A DNA stretch of 64,000 bases from Owenia fusiformis (GCA_903813345.2 CAIIXF020000008.1:37944867-38008866); one strand, 5' to 3'. Positions 1 to 13,700 are shown, numbered from the stretch's first letter. Notes: generated from the sequence alone by a model not told the origin. Numbers and translations are program-made.

Positions 1-254
1 CACCATCTGGTTACAATTCAAAATATTTGGATCCAAAAAATCAATTTGAAAAATCAACATTTTTGAGCTTTTAAGGTCATTGGAAGGTCAACCAAAGATG
101 AATCACAAATCTAAAGTCTAAAGAATGTATGAGGCAAGACCAAATGTAGATTTTTGATAGTTAACCATAATTTTACAATGAGATTTGGTTTGATAAATGA
201 TAGTTGGACAATATCATATTGTAGCTAAAGGGTAATAGGTAAAGTGTAGGTTAA

Positions 255-386
255 CTGACGGCGCCAACGCGGTAGCCTGGCGTCCGTCAACAGCAAATAT
301 TAGGTGGAGAACTTGTTTTTCTTATTGTATGTAACAGATAGTAGTAACTTGACGGCGTCAACGCGGTAGCCTGACGTCTGTCAACA
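255..386. repeat. Two copies of a short GC-rich hairpin in a tandem duplication
   Basis: Two related 37-38 bp blocks lie at 255-291 and 349-386. Each is followed by the same short tract ending in TATTGTATGTAACA, so the unit is about 95-106 bp. Each block is itself an inverted repeat: TGACGG-CGCCA at one side pairs with TGGCG-T-CCGTCA at the other around the loop ACGCGGTAGCC. In the second copy the stem reads CGTCA/TGACG, so both arms changed together. The surroundings (1-1148) hold no gene that I can recognise. Confidence 0.6.
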
Positions 387-631
387 CCAGGGATTGGTTG
401 TAAATAAACATTTTAATTGTTTTTATTATTGTATGTAACATAATTATTTCAACCCCTTATGTAATGTAAAAACGACTTTTTTTGCCTTGAGAAGGTTATT
501 GAAGGAAGGTGAAATTTAAAATCAAAAGTCAGATTTGAACTTTTAGGTGATTTTGAAAAAATTGAAGTCAGTTTAAACAGTACTTGTTAAGTTATTGAAA
601 GTTGTCAAAATTTATTACAGGCACAGTGAGA

Positions 632-704
632 TTGTTACAGACACCGACCACCAGATACAAACCACCGAACACCAACCACCATCCACAAAAAGGTTGGAGA
701 CTAT
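632..704. repeat. Dispersed repeat, second copy at 30320-30384
   Basis: This block and the one near 30320-30384 share an acagac...accgaacaccaacc core and then tccacaaaaa-(g)gttggagact. They lie 30 kb apart in unrelated surroundings. They therefore look like copies of one interspersed family that I cannot name. Confidence 0.5.
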
Positions 705-1148
705 TGTGGTGACAAAATAAAACAAACAAATAAAACATCAAACTCAAAATACTGGGTTACTCAAAAATTGGAACCCATTATAAGTATAAATGGACTAATA
801 TTGTCAATAATGAGAGAATCTACTAATATGTGAAGTTCCCCTTTTGCAAATTCAAGAAGTTCTCACTATACACATTAAAGTAAGAAAGGTTATCATATAA
901 ATCAAAAGAATAAATAAATTTTATGGAATGCACATTGGGCAAATGGATCATGTTCAGTTTGGCAGCCAATCAAATGGTAGATGAATGAGTTTGCAACATT
1001 CTGATACTCATAGCATCTTTCTGTTTCACCTGAAGGGGGAAAGGCTGAGAAGAAATGAGATGTCATGGTTTATCATGATGAGGTTGCAATAACATATTCC
1101 AAAGCTGAGAAGGTAGATAAATGACAAATAACACTTCTATTTCCATAC

Positions 1149-4100
1149 CTGAGCACAGCCAGGGGTATATGCCCCAGGGACAGCAAACAGGATTCCTTTC
1201 TTGTCTTTAAACAATTCAGCAATATTGACTTTATCTTTGGGTGTATCTGTATATAGGTCCATATCGGGAAGACATGTTCCAGCCTGAAATAAATGCAGAG
1301 AAAAATCAATCAACATAACTTATATATATTCAAAAATCAAAACAATATGGCACTTCTATACTGAGAAAAATACCATTAAAGAAAGTCAAGAATGGATGCA
1401 ATTACGCAGGTTCAAGTATACGCTATTCCACTTTTCAACTATTGTATGGAGAAGAAGTACGAAAATGTGCATACTATCCTTTTTATGGATATGAACACAC
1501 TTTGTAGAAAACTTGGGAAATGTTATATAAATACAGCGCTTGTTAGCAGTTGATTGTAAAAGTTAAGGTAACGCTTAAGTTAATCAAAAGTACAAAAAAA
1601 TGGCAGGCATATTTTTTTGACTAAGTCACAAGATCTTGTTTTCTGTTTTTCTTATATGTGAATGCATTTCCTGACTAAAGAGACATGTCAAAGAAAGCTT
1701 CACATTTAAACGCTTTTTTTTAATGCTGAATTGGAGGTGCATGGGTCCCTAAAGCTAGCATGGAGACAGTGAAGTGAGGATAAATTTTTAAAATTTCAAG
1801 GAGTAGGATTGCAATGGAGACACATTTGTAAGACTCCAAAATTTCCACAAATCATCTTACCTTACCAAGGAACACTGAAGGAGCATTAAAATGTGTACTT
1901 CATTGTTAGAGTATAATAAAGCTCAAACCAAAGTCAATTCTAAATATTTCATGTCCACCATTTTGTTTGCTGGGACTATTTTCTAGTCCAAAATAATCCT
2001 CACTCATGTATCCATTGTTTACATTTAAAAAACATCAATTATGTATCTATAATGATTATTATACTGTTATATATAAAGTATACTAGTGATAATCCATGCC
2101 ACTTGGTGAAGCCACAAAAACTTATATGAGGATTACAGGAAGTCTAGAAGTAGTTCCGGCAAGAAAAATGGTGGACATGAAACATTTATCAGAAACTATG
2201 GTTTGAGCTTTATCATACTCTAACAATACAAGAACATTTTCATGCTCCCTCGATGTTCCTTGGTAAGGTAAGATGATTTGTGGAAATTTTGGATTCTTGC
2301 AAATGTTTGACTGTTGCAAGGCTACTCCTTCAAACTTTCAAAAGTTAGCCTCATTTCACGGTCATAATGTTAGCTTTGGGGACCCATGCACCTCCAATTC
2401 ATAGTTATAAAAAATGTGTTTAAAGATTCTCGCAATCTTTATCCAATCAGCGTTTGCGAGTGTGTCGGCTCGCCTATAAAAGGCGAATCCAACTCAAAGC
2501 CATGCAGGGGTGTATGAGGTACTCGAATAGGAAAGAGCTCGTGAAATCTGAATTTATATGCACATGGTCAATGTTTACACATGTTTGGAGTTATTGAAGT
2601 TAATGTGATATGGGTGTGGTTCCGAATTTGAAGTCATTGCTGGAAAATATGATTTTAATACGTGAAATTATACCTATAAATACAGCACTAAAAATAACAG
2701 TACACATGAAGTACATGTATGATTGTGCTCAGAAATGCATTTTGTCACCATTGCTCTTTCTTCCCGCATTCTAGTGCTGTTTGAATGAATATATTAATTA
2801 ATGTATTTCTAACTAAAATATATCACATTTTTTTATAAACCACAAACATTTAGATCATAAAAAAATTATTCAATACTTGAGTGAGCACGATATGCAAGGG
2901 TTACTAAGTTGACACAGTAAATGACCACTAATACTGTGTTAGTCTATGCACACAGCGTATTCTACTAATACACTAACACCCCTCACTTTCATAGTGAAGT
3001 GACTAATTGGTTTATGTTTACGTTTTAATGTGTTTTGGGTTCCTTGTTACAGCAAGGGGAGCCAGTAAAGTAGACTAACATGTTTGCATGGCAAGTTTTG
3101 ATCGAATATGTGAGACACTTTAAGGTGACATTTAAGTTAATCAAAAGTACAAAAACATGGGAGCCATATTTTTTTGATAAAGTCAGAAGATTTTGTATAC
3201 TGTTTTCCTTGTATGTGAATGCATTTCCTGACTAAAGAGACACATAAAAGAAAACCTCACATTTAAACGCATTTTTCATAACTATGAATTGGAGGTGTAT
3301 GGCTCCCCAAAGCTCGCATGAAGAGTGTGAAGTGAGGCTAATTTTTGAAAGTTTCAAGGAGTAGCCTTGCAACAGTCACACATTTGCAAGAATTCAAAAT
3401 TTCTAGATATAGTCTTACCTTACCAAGGAACAACGAAGGAGCACGAAAATGTGTACTTCTTGCATTGTTAGAGTATAATAAAGCTCAAACCATTGTGAAT
3501 TCTAAATATTTCATGTCCACCATTTTGTTTCCTGGAACTATTTTTTAGTCCAGAGTTATCTTCATTCATGTTTCCATTGTTTATCATTCATAAAGCCTCT
3601 ATCATGTATCTATCATGATAATTACACTGTAATAAATAAAACATACAAGTGATTATCCTTGCCACTTGGTGTAGTCACAAAACTTGCATGAGGATTAATC
3701 AGGAAGTCTAGAAGTAGTTCCGGCAAACAAAATGTGGACATGAAATATTTAGAATTTACAATGGTTTGAGCTTTATTATACTCTAACAATGCAAGAAGTG
3801 CACATTTTCATGCTCCTTCGTTGTTAATGGGGAAAGTTAAAATGATTTGTGGAAATTTTAGACTCTTGCAAATGTGTGACTGTTGCAAGGCTACTCCTTG
3901 AAACTTTCAAAAATTAGCCTCACTTCGCACTCTTCATGCTAGCTTTGGGGATCCATGCACCTCCAATTCATAGTTTGGAAAAATGCGTTTATGTGTGATG
4001 TTAACTTTGACATGTTTCATTAGTCAAGATACACAATTCATATACAAGGTAAACAGATTTTAAAAACATGTGTCTTTATCAAAAAAATATGGCAGTCATT

Positions 4101-6770
4101 TTTTGTACTTTTTATTTAATATAGCGTCGCCTTAAAGTGAAATTTTCTTTGACATGTCTCTTTAGTCAGAAAATGCATTCATATATAAGGAAAACAGAAT
4201 ACAAAATCATGTGACTAAGTCAAAAATATATGGCTGCCATTTTTTTGTACTTTTGATTAAGTTAACGGTTACCTACAGTTGGGGACAAAAATAAATGACA
4301 GGTCGATTTTCGATCACCATTTCCTAATTATGGTGGTCTGAAAGCCCATAATTTCCAATATTGTCTAGATACATATCCCTTAAAATTTGTATATTTTACA
4401 TTTTGTATAATCTCATCCACTGATGTATGGCCTCTTGTAAATTCTCTTATTTTTAACATGGGAAATCCTCACTTCAGCAAATCCACCTGTCATTTATTTA
4501 TGTCCCCAACTGTAAGTGTACATTAAAAAATAGCTCAATTGGTGCACATGCAGGTGAAATTGTTCATCTTGCAATACCTTGAAAAAAAGTTTCTCATCTT
4601 TCTGGTTGATTTTCATTCATTTTAGTAATAGGTATGACTCCACCATTCTTTTGCCGTTTTACTACATGCCACAATCAACCTCACTGTCAGCATATCAAAC
4701 CATGCCCATTTTCCATCAAACTTGGCCCAACTACTATCAGGTGGATGTCCTTCAAAAATCAAGTTGGCATGGTTACCAAAGCCTTATAGTTGCCATGGCA
4801 ACCGTAGAAATGGGGTAAAAAATTAGAGCAAAAAAACACCCAAACCCACCATATTGGCACTAATTTATAAAATATTTCTAGACATACAAATTTTCTTAAA
4901 CTTTGATATCATCTGGGACACTTCTAGACAACGAAAATATCAAAAATTGGGGGTAGGTTTACCACTTCGATTTTTTTCTAGGCTTGGTCAAAGTAAAACT
5001 ACGAAAAATGCACTCATTTTCACTTTTGAATCACCTATTATCGCCCAAATGGCTATATTTTTTCAAGGTCAAGGTCGCCATGTTAAAAGTAGAATTACGG
5101 AGATAAATCTGCTCTTCAGACAATGTTTGATGGCTTTTCTTCACCACGGAACAAAGATCTTTGCGCTGGTATGCCCATTTCCATGAGATAATATACGTGA
5201 AAGAGGAACTATGTCTTTAAATGTCATCAAAACTTTATGCCAACACGTGAAAAGGCCATTTCGCACTACTTTTGGTGTAATAATTCCATAATGGAGACAA
5301 GTTTTCTTATTCAGCACTAGTGTAACTGTTTTTAGGTAATTGAGACATTTTTGATAAAAATGGTATCCAGAAACATGATATTTTGAATAAAACGGGGCCA
5401 AAAAACGACCCCTGAAGATGCCTGCATTATTTGAGATTTTGGTGTTTTTCACTGGCCTGAAAAATGGATGGGGTAGGGGAGTGACACACCTTTTGGGCTT
5501 ATTCAAGTTAGCATTTTATTCAAATGAATGGCCACATGTTTGGTACCATCTTAAAGCTTGTCACGTCCTCTTCAATTTGGTACCCATATTATGAGGTCAG
5601 ACGCTATATTGTGACGTCACGATGGTACTAAACGATTATAAATTGAAAATTAAGCATCAAAATGCGGCAAAATAATGGTATGACTCCACCATTCTTTTGC
5701 CGTTTTACTACATGCCACAATCAACCTCACTGTCAGCATATCAAACCATGCCCATTTTCCATCAAACTTGGCCCAACTACTATCAGGTGGATGTCCTTCA
5801 AAAATCAAGTTGGCATGGTTACCAAAGCCTTATAGTTGCCATGGCAACCGTAGAAATGGGGTAAAAAATTAGAGCAAAAAACACCCAAACCCACCATATT
5901 GGCACTAATTTATAAAATATTTCTAGACATACAAATTTTCTTAAACTTTGATATCATCTGGGACACTTCTAGACAACGAAAATATCAAAAATTGGGGGTA
6001 GGTTTACCACTTCGATTTTTTTCTAGGCTTGGTCAAAGTAAAACTACGAAAAATGCACTCATTTTCACTTTTGAATCACCTATTATCGCCCAAATGGCTA
6101 TATTTTTTCAAGGTCAAGGTCGCCATGTTAATAGTAGAATTACGGAGATAAATCTGCTCTTCAGACAATGTTTGATGGCTTTTCTTCACCACGGAACAAA
6201 GATCTTTGCGCTGGTATGCCCATTTCCATGAGATAATATACGTGAAAGAGGAACTATGTCTTTAAATGTCATCAAAACTTTATGCCAACACGTGAAAAGG
6301 CCATTTCGCACTACTTTTGGTGTAATAATTCCAATATTGTACAAAATCGTTTGCATCGTCTTGTGTGAAAAAATCTAATTTCTAAAGGTATCTAAAGAAT
6401 CAGATCCACTAGGAATGACAAAATTGCAAGCAAGATGTACAATTGACCTACCAATATATTCCTTACAATCTCAAATATAATATCTCCCAAGAGATCCATG
6501 ATATCTTATAAATTGATAAAAGTTATTCAAAGTCAAAACAAAATGGGGAAAACTTGTTAATTTTTTTTCGGCCTTGGAGTTGGAAATATTTTTTCGTTTT
6601 TTTTACTCTCACATACGAACGACTACGAATTTTAGCTAAAAAATGTTCACATAAAATTCAAACACTATTCTTTTGAAACTTACCTTCACGTACGTTGGTA
6701 CCCTTGCAGTTGTGGAGAAATTGCGATAAATGGATCGAAATATCGACAGCTTCATTTTTCGAGCTGCCAT
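1149..6770 (-). CDS. PRDX5: Peroxiredoxin-5, first two coding exons (gene runs off the left edge)
   Basis: Peroxiredoxin-5 is an atypical 2-Cys thioredoxin-dependent peroxidase of mitochondria, peroxisomes and cytosol. Exon 1 is 6684-6770 (minus): 29 codons from an ATG in context AAAATGG, encoding an Arg-rich amphipathic leader (MAARKMKLSIFRSIYRNFS) like a mitochondrial presequence. It ends in phase 0 at a GTAAGT donor. Exon 2 is 1149-1283: 45 codons between a TTTCAG acceptor and a GTATGG donor. It contains KVNIAELFKDKKGILFAVPG followed by AYTPGC, which is the PRDX5 active-site block with the peroxidatic Cys. The joined phase is 0, and exon 2 begins with a Gly-x-x-Leu-Pro stretch where the family has its VGD-x-(I/L)P strand. 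The intron is 5.4 kb and filled with foldback elements. About 110-120 C-terminal residues are expected beyond position 1. I see no further exon between 1 and 1148. The exon 2 assignment is firm; exon 1 rests on phase, leader character and position. Confidence 0.82.
1561..2425. mobile_element. Foldback (long inverted-repeat) element, copy A
   Basis: The segment 1561-1985 reappears in reverse complement at about 2094-2412. Shared blocks include the TGGAGGTGCATGGGTCC region, the (A)GAGTATAATAAAGCTCAAACC region and the CATGTCCACCATTTTGTTTG region. The two arms flank about 110 bp of unique AT-rich sequence. No open frame of note is present. The right arm is shorter than the left, so the outer end is truncated. 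It lies in PRDX5 intron 1. Confidence 0.75.
3117..4273. mobile_element. Foldback (long inverted-repeat) element, copy B
   Basis: This is a second member of the family seen at 1561-2425, with longer arms: left 3117-3553 and right 3654-4273. The outermost part (agttaatcaaaagtacaaaaa ... atggcagccat) appears once on the left. On the right it appears twice in succession (about 3979-4135 and 4136-4265), so the right end has an internal duplication. No transposase-like reading frame is visible. This is a non-autonomous element. Confidence 0.75.
4276..4512. mobile_element. Tc1/mariner-like MITE with TA target duplication
   Basis: A 237-bp element has near-perfect terminal inverted repeats of about 27 bp that begin CAGTTGGGGACA. 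It is flanked by TA on both sides (4274-4275 and 4513-4514). TA target sites and CAGT-type termini are the hallmark of Tc1/mariner elements. It abuts the end of foldback copy B, so insertion next to or into that element is likely. It has no coding capacity. Confidence 0.8.
4631..5288. repeat. 658-bp direct repeat, copy 1
   Basis: This block is nearly identical to 5677-6333. By eye the differences are one missing A in an A-run near 4831 and one A/T change near 5095. The distance between copies is 1,045-1,046 bp. The first copy therefore plus a 388-bp spacer forms a unit that is partly repeated in tandem. The near identity indicates a recent duplication or active homogenisation. The 110-residue open frames inside both copies (4854-5186 and 5899-6231) lack any recognisable domain and I do not annotate them as genes. 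Confidence 0.85.
5677..6333. repeat. 658-bp direct repeat, copy 2
   Basis: This is the second copy of the block at 4631-5288. Both copies can be read as starting TGACTCC and ending ATTCCA, which are TG...CA borders of the kind seen in LTRs. I find no primer-binding site, no polypurine tract and no target-site duplication. A small LTR-like (TRIM) element and a plain tandem duplication therefore both remain possible. Confidence 0.85.
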
Positions 6771-7797
6771 TTTGAACTTATGCAGTAAATTTACGAGCGA
6801 CAAATAACTTTACAGTAAATTTTAGAACGCCAAAATTTACGTTCGTTCATTTCGGCATTTGATCTTTCTGAATTTAGAGCCTTTAGAATGTAGACCCAGG
6901 GACGGATCTGGGAAGCAACAAGGGAGGAGGCCAAACTTCAAGTCAGAGAAAAAAATGTTTGGCCCCTAAAACCAAAGTGGACCCAAATTTTGAACTTTTG
7001 AGGGCATTTTCTCTTAAAAGCCCCAGTAATGACCAATGTTGGACCCAATTTTTTTTCTCTGCCCACCCAGAATATCGAATATGAACTACAAAACACATTA
7101 TATGCACTGGTGGATCCAGAAGCTAACTTGAAGAGAGGGGGCCCAAATTACAGAGAACTAGGCCTGTTACCGAGCCCTGTTACATACGACTTGTATCGTT
7201 TTAATGCACTGGGGATCTGGGGGGGGGGGCAGGGGCCCAGAAAAAAATTGGTCCCTTAAGGCATAGATCCCGGCCAGATTCTTTTGTAGTAGGATCAGTA
7301 AGCTCAATAAATATTTCTCAAGATGAGACACCTCTGAAAATTTCAAATTTTAAAATGACGATTGTGGAGCCATTTCTGAAAAATATGAGACAAATCATAC
7401 CTCGTTCGAATCGTCTTGTTATTCTTTAACTTTTTTATCACCAATGATCGTAATTCAAGCAATACTGCGTTGATAAGAGGCCAAAACAGTGATATTTTAT
7501 CGCCGGACCGTTGTCTGTCCAAATCCGAATGACCTTCGTTTCACGTCGTGAATTTCCGGAAGTGTGACGTCAGCTTTACAATGATGCGCGCTAATTTCAA
7601 AATGATCAAAATATTGATATTGTTTTTCATGAAGTTTTGAAAATATAAAGGAAATATACTATATTTAATAAGTATAAATAGATATTTATTTTTATAACTT
7701 TTTACACTATACATATACAAAGGAAATACAATGATGTGAAGTGAATTAGAATCTTGTCTACAGAATCTGCATGAAGAATTAGGATCTCAAACTCAAA
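6771..7797. promoter_or_regulatory. Divergent intergenic region between PRDX5 and the PIF1-like helicase
   Basis: About 1 kb separates the PRDX5 start codon (minus strand, 6770) from the helicase start codon (plus strand, 7798), so the two genes diverge. Most of 6897-7275 is a transposon relic. The remaining candidates for promoter sequence are 6771-6890 and 7276-7797. The latter contains TTCCGG and GTGACGTCA near 7554-7570. No TATA box is evident at either start. Confidence 0.4.
6897..7275. mobile_element. hAT-like non-autonomous element or fragment
   Basis: The left end reads CAGGGACGGATCTGGGAAG. The interior carries the GGCCCCTAAAA and AAAGTGGACCCAAATTTTGA blocks seen again in the better preserved copy at 37784-38120. 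The right part holds a poly-G run and an inverted GATCC(C)GG end near 7268. Termini of the CAGGGGCGGATC type are common in hAT elements. Old and decayed. Confidence 0.55.
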
Positions 7798-10700
7798 ATG
7801 ACTGAAAAAAAAATTGAGAACACAATATTAAATAAACACAATGTAATCATTCTCGGTCAAGCAGGGACGGGTAAATCTACATTTATCAAAAAAATTGAAA
7901 ACACATTACGAAGAAATGGGAAAATATGCGTCCTCACTGCCAGCACTGGATTGGCTGCTTGCCTCATTGGTGGAGAAACCGTGCATAGGTGCTTATAATT
8001 ATGTAGGCTTAGATTAAACATATACCTAAGACCTTTTGTTATGTAAAGCCTATGGCATTTGCCAACACATACAATCAAAAGCCATAAATCATTATTGGCT
8101 GTATCGCAAATTATATTATATTTGGCACAATCATTGCCTGTTTTGATTGCATTATGTAAATAGTTAAAGTTCTCTTGGTGTAATGTAACACATTCATGCT
8201 AACCCATGGAAGTTGCTGTGTCAAAGCAGCAGAGTCCAGTCTATTTAGAATGCTTTCAAAACAGACAAAATTAGAAAAACATTGGCCTACAACCATATTT
8301 TCTTATCTCCAAGAATATTTCAGTTTATCTTTCCACACATGCATAGTTCTGAATTCCCTATAGGGCCTAATCTTAAATTCTAATATGAATGATGCACATT
8401 GTGCAATGCCATTCCAATATACATATACATACCAGGCCAGTAGCCAGGGAGGGTTCGCAGGGTTCGGGCGAATTCCCCCCTAGCCAAAAATTCTTTCAAA
8501 ATCATGCAGTTTTTCACCATACTGTACACTATATTCTCAGGCCTCTGCTTCAACTTTTTTAGCAATCTATATGATACATTCTTAACCTAAAATGCAGTTG
8601 TACAGCTGTACTGTTTTTCATTTTTCTCCATCATTTCTATCTAAAAGCTATGCTATTTTTGCCAAAACCACCAACAAGATTCAAATATACTTCAGATCTT
8701 TCCCAAAATACATGACATATTGTTTATGTTATGTGATGTGTTATGTCTCGTCAAACATGTAAATGGACATGTTAGTGTGGGCTACTCTATGACTGTCAGG
8801 CCCATATCAAGGGGGAGGGGGTTCGATGGTATATCAAACCAGACTACTATCAGAACATCTGATGACACAGTACTATTAATTAAAAAACTCTAAGAAAACT
8901 TCACAAAATGAGTGGATATGGATATTTTTACAAGTGAGCGCAGTGAATGAGTGAAGATATTAATATTCATGAGTGGATATAATTGATATTTTTGGAAAAA
9001 AACATAGGATTTTCTGTTTATCCCATGGGAAATCTTAACCCAGTGAAAAAAATGTTTTTTAAAAATAAATTAAAAAAAAATTTTGATAAAAAAAATTTGA
9101 AGGAAAAAATCTAAAAAGGTATCACTTTTGAAACCATCGAATATCACTTTTGAGAAGTGATATTCGATGGTTTGGTGATTTTTTGCTATAATATGGTATC
9201 TTGATCCACATATCAAATATATCTTCACTTGATATTCGATTTATAACCTTGTAACCATGGGATAAGTATAGGATATCCTATGATTTTGAGGGATATCATT
9301 TTTATCCACGAGTTGATATCAATATCTGGACGAGTGAGCGTAGCGAATGAGTGCACATATTGATATTAACAAGTGGATTAAAATGATATCACGAAAAATC
9401 ATAGGATGTTCTAATTATCACATATGCATGTGCAAAATATCATAAATATATATACGTGTTATTCTACAGATTTGACCCCAGCTATGTGATAAACAGATAT
9501 AATCTGATAATTGGTACATGATATGGATATCTCATGGTATGGATATCTCATGCTTCCATATTCTCTTATACCATTCCTTACAGACCTATCAATTGGCAAA
9601 AGACCATTTATGTTTTTCTATTCTTATTGTCTTATTCACATTTTTCATACTAGGCAACAATTTAAATCTTTTGTTCATTACTCATTCTCCAGTAGAACCT
9701 GCTGAGTGGAACATCTCTGTAAGTCGAACACCTCAAAGTGGAATACATTTTCAAAATCTCATTTTAAAAAGCCATCGATTTACATGACTTTAATGTAAAT
9801 TGAACCTGTGAAAGTGGAACATCTCCTTTGAACATTTAACACATTATTAAGAGAAATTTTCCTGTGAAAGTGGAACATTCAATTTTCGATAATCATCGGA
9901 ATATCCTTTTACAGTGATTAACTTGATAATCAGCAAATTATGATTATGAAAATAATATTATTACTATTTCTAGTACTTGATTTGAATAAATCTCCAAATA
10001 TGATGGATTCAGAATTTCAGTGTTTTTTAAGTAATAACAAGTAGATTACAATGGTTCAAAATTGGTATACAGTGGTAATACAGCAAGACACCAGTGAAAT
10101 ACATGACATCAAAGTCAAAACCATATTTTTGTCTTTGCATTTCTTAAATGCCAAATACCACAATCTCTGAAAATGGTAACACCTTGTAAGTGGAAATATT
10201 TTGGCAGAACCAAGGGCATTTCTCTAACACAGAGTTTAAAAAAATTAAACATTATTTATATGAAAGACCATTACATCTATACCTCATTAATACCTTCAGT
10301 TATATTCTGAAAACATATTTAATTTTTTTCATGTAACTTTGTCGTGTCATTCAAAAGATAAATAAGAAATGGTAGATTTTAGAGTATGATACTTTGGCAC
10401 CGTTTTCAAAAGCTTTTACTACTAGATTGCCAACAAAATTGAATCTTATATGCAAATGATTTCGTGGAGTAGTTAATTTTCTTTAGTTTAACTAAATATA
10501 TTAGTTAAAAAATAATTTATGAAGTTTTCTTAATGTTTTTATGAAAATAGCATGATCCCCCAAGCTGGACAAAGTTTTCAATGACAACCCTTTTAATAAG
10601 TAAGAAATCAACACAAATTGAAATGAAATGAAACTTTAGGATCATTCTTTCCATTAATTTAATCTAAATGTTTTGGTCAAACAGCTGGGCTGAATGATTA

Positions 10701-13700
10701 ATTATTGACAAATGCTTAAATATAACCTACAACTTCCGGCATTTGTACTATTTCTGCAATCTACAGGGTGACACAAAAAAGCAACTCTCCATTTCTTCAA
10801 TAATCTTCTTAAATGGAGGAATAGTGTTCTCAAATTTTAGAGCAATCAAAAAGAATAAAATTATTGAAGAAATGGAGGGTTGCAATTTTTGTGTCACCCT
10901 ATATGAATTTATTAGTGAAGTGAATGTGCTAGTTATGCCAATTGTGCTAATTCAAACTTGCCACATAATATGGAATGTTTTACATTCTTTTTATCTGAAC
11001 AATATGTCTAATCCAACCAACTGTTAATGTGAAATTATTTCCTAAGTCACAAATTTGTTAGCACTCAGCATTGACTTACAACCTTGAAATGTGAACCTGC
11101 TCATTTAAACATTGTATTTAAATGTTAGGCCTACATTCATCCATTTTTGTTTGTATGGTAGAATGTACAGGGTGGGCCAATACAAACTGGAACATTTTTT
11201 TATTTATTCAATTTTCTTTAATTATAGCAGTCCAGTCCGCAAAAATTCAGATAATGGTTAATTGATTATTTGTAAAATGTTAAAGATAAATATATGTATG
11301 TATGATTAATTCTGGCTTGTCACGGTCATGATCTGTATACAGCGTGCGTCAAGAAAAATTTCCAAATTTTCTTTGCTTGAGACATCATTGCTGAAAATAC
11401 AGTATCTCTTGTATACTCAGTCTACTTGTCCTACACTCACCTGAACAATCAGTCTGAGCTGTATTTGACACTCATTCATGACTTAAATGACAGGTTTCGA
11501 GACATATTCTGCCAGTTTTGTGTGATGTCTCACACTGAGAAAATTTGGAAATATTTCATGACATACGCAGAATACAGATCATGACCATGACAAGCCAAAA
11601 ATAATCATCCATACATTATTTTATCTTTAACATTTACACAAATAATCATTTTACCATTGTCTAAATTTTTGTGGTTTGAACTGCAAAAATAATGACAATT
11701 GGATCAATAGAAAAATGTTCCAATTTTTATTGGCCCACCTTGTACCTAGAAAAACAGTAGGTAGGGAGTAATGTAGGATTACTAACTGTATTTTGACAAT
11801 CAACTAGTGACTTGCCCCCTCCCGCTCATAACTGAGTTTGAAAAATGTTGATATTCGTCCTTTAAAAGTAACAATATATATATGTCATACATATAATAAT
11901 TGCTCAATGTTGGCAAGCTACCTTTTAAGGCTAATGAGCCCCTCCACTTGATGTTCAAATACAGTTAACTTTCTGACATCAACCTTTTGAAATGCTCCCT
12001 TACTTATATAATTTTAAAATTTAATTTTTTTAAGTTTAAATGTTACAATTTCATTGTATTGAACAAAAAGAATATAACGAAAATGTTAAATATAAATATC
12101 TTGTCATTTGAAAAAGGTGGAAAAGGTTATATCTACCCTAAACCCACTCAAGTATGAGATACACCAGTTATGCACGGTCGGTTTGGATACATGGAACATC
12201 CCTTGGGATATACAATACACCTTCGGTCCCTCGGGAAGATATATTGTATATCCCTCGGGATATTCCCTGTATCCAAAACCTCCCAGTGCATAACCCCTAT
12301 ATATTTCTTCCAGATTCAGTGGCATTTTGGATGGCAGATTATCAAGCCAAAAAGTCATCAGTATCCTCAACCATGAGGCAATTGGAAGGAGGGATAGAAT
12401 ACGTAACACTGACATCCTATTCATTGATGAAATTTCAATGATTTCGGATGAAGTTCTTACCCTAATAGATGAAGTGCTACGTGGTGTACGTGGAAACTCC
12501 AAATCATTTGGAGGGATGCAGGTAAAAAGTTTAATAGTGAATAGGTATTAATAATACAATTTGAAAAGTTACCTGCACCCTTGCACCCCCAATGCCACTC
12601 AAAAAATCTGATTCATGTGAAAGATCACTTATTTGTCTCAATGCTTCCTCTGACGTCTTATTATCACAAGTTTGAAATTACTACTTTTTGAATCACACTG
12701 GTTGCTGATAATGGCTACCAATATTTCTCGACATACTGCACTCCCAGTTAATTTCATGAGCTTAATTTCGCTATTTATTTTCACAGTAATTATTACTTGA
12801 ATAAGTATCCCATTTATCACCAAATCCCCAGGGATTTAATCGCAATTTTAATACAATCATGGATAAAGCAAAATTAAACCTCATGTAAAAAATACTGGGT
12901 GAAATATTTGAAATATTGTAAATAAGTTTAGCTTAGTCATGATTTTGACAATATATCACCAGTCTTGTGTACATTTCACTGTCATTTTGATGTTGTCTTT
13001 TATCAATCCTTTTCATATTTTAGGTTGTTCTATCAGGAGACTTCCTCCAACTACCTCCAGTCCCATCAAAAAACAGAAGAGATAAGGGCACTCCACTTTA
13101 TAAGAACCCTTTGGGTCTGTTGTCGAAATTCCATAAGTATGTACTAACAGAGAATCACCGAGTCCAAGGAAATTTCCAAGGTGAGTAATGACATATATTG
13201 GTGCTCCATTGTGTTATACTTTGGCGCAGTGATTCTTCGAAGTATCGGTAGTTTCGGAACTGTTGATACTCTCTGAGAGACTATTCAAGTACTTGCTTCT
13301 TAAAGTAGAGTGGCGCCTCATGGTAGATGTTGATGACTGGAAGAATAAGTCAGGGTTGGATTTAGCTAGTCCACTATTATATTGGTGCACTCAGTGATTA
13401 ATTATATCATGAATGACACATTGTTCATGTAATTTATCATTACAGATGACCTGGTTGTCCTTGTTAATGAATTGAGTCTTGGTAAGATAAGTGATGGATC
13501 ACGGCAATTGATCAGAAGACTGCAAAGGAAATTACCACCAGGATCAGATCCGACATATCTATTTGCTCGTCGATATGATACAGAAGTAATGAATTCAAAA
13601 AAGTTACTTGAAATGGAAGGTAGCATATAGTGACTAAGCTAAGCTAAACTAGATAAATGAAAATAAGTTATATTAAAAGTCATGAATCATAATGACTTTT

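Noticed and set aside
4854..6231. Two 110-residue open frames, almost identical
   Set aside because: They lie inside the duplicated 658-bp repeat, have no domain or good start, and their identity follows from the duplication.
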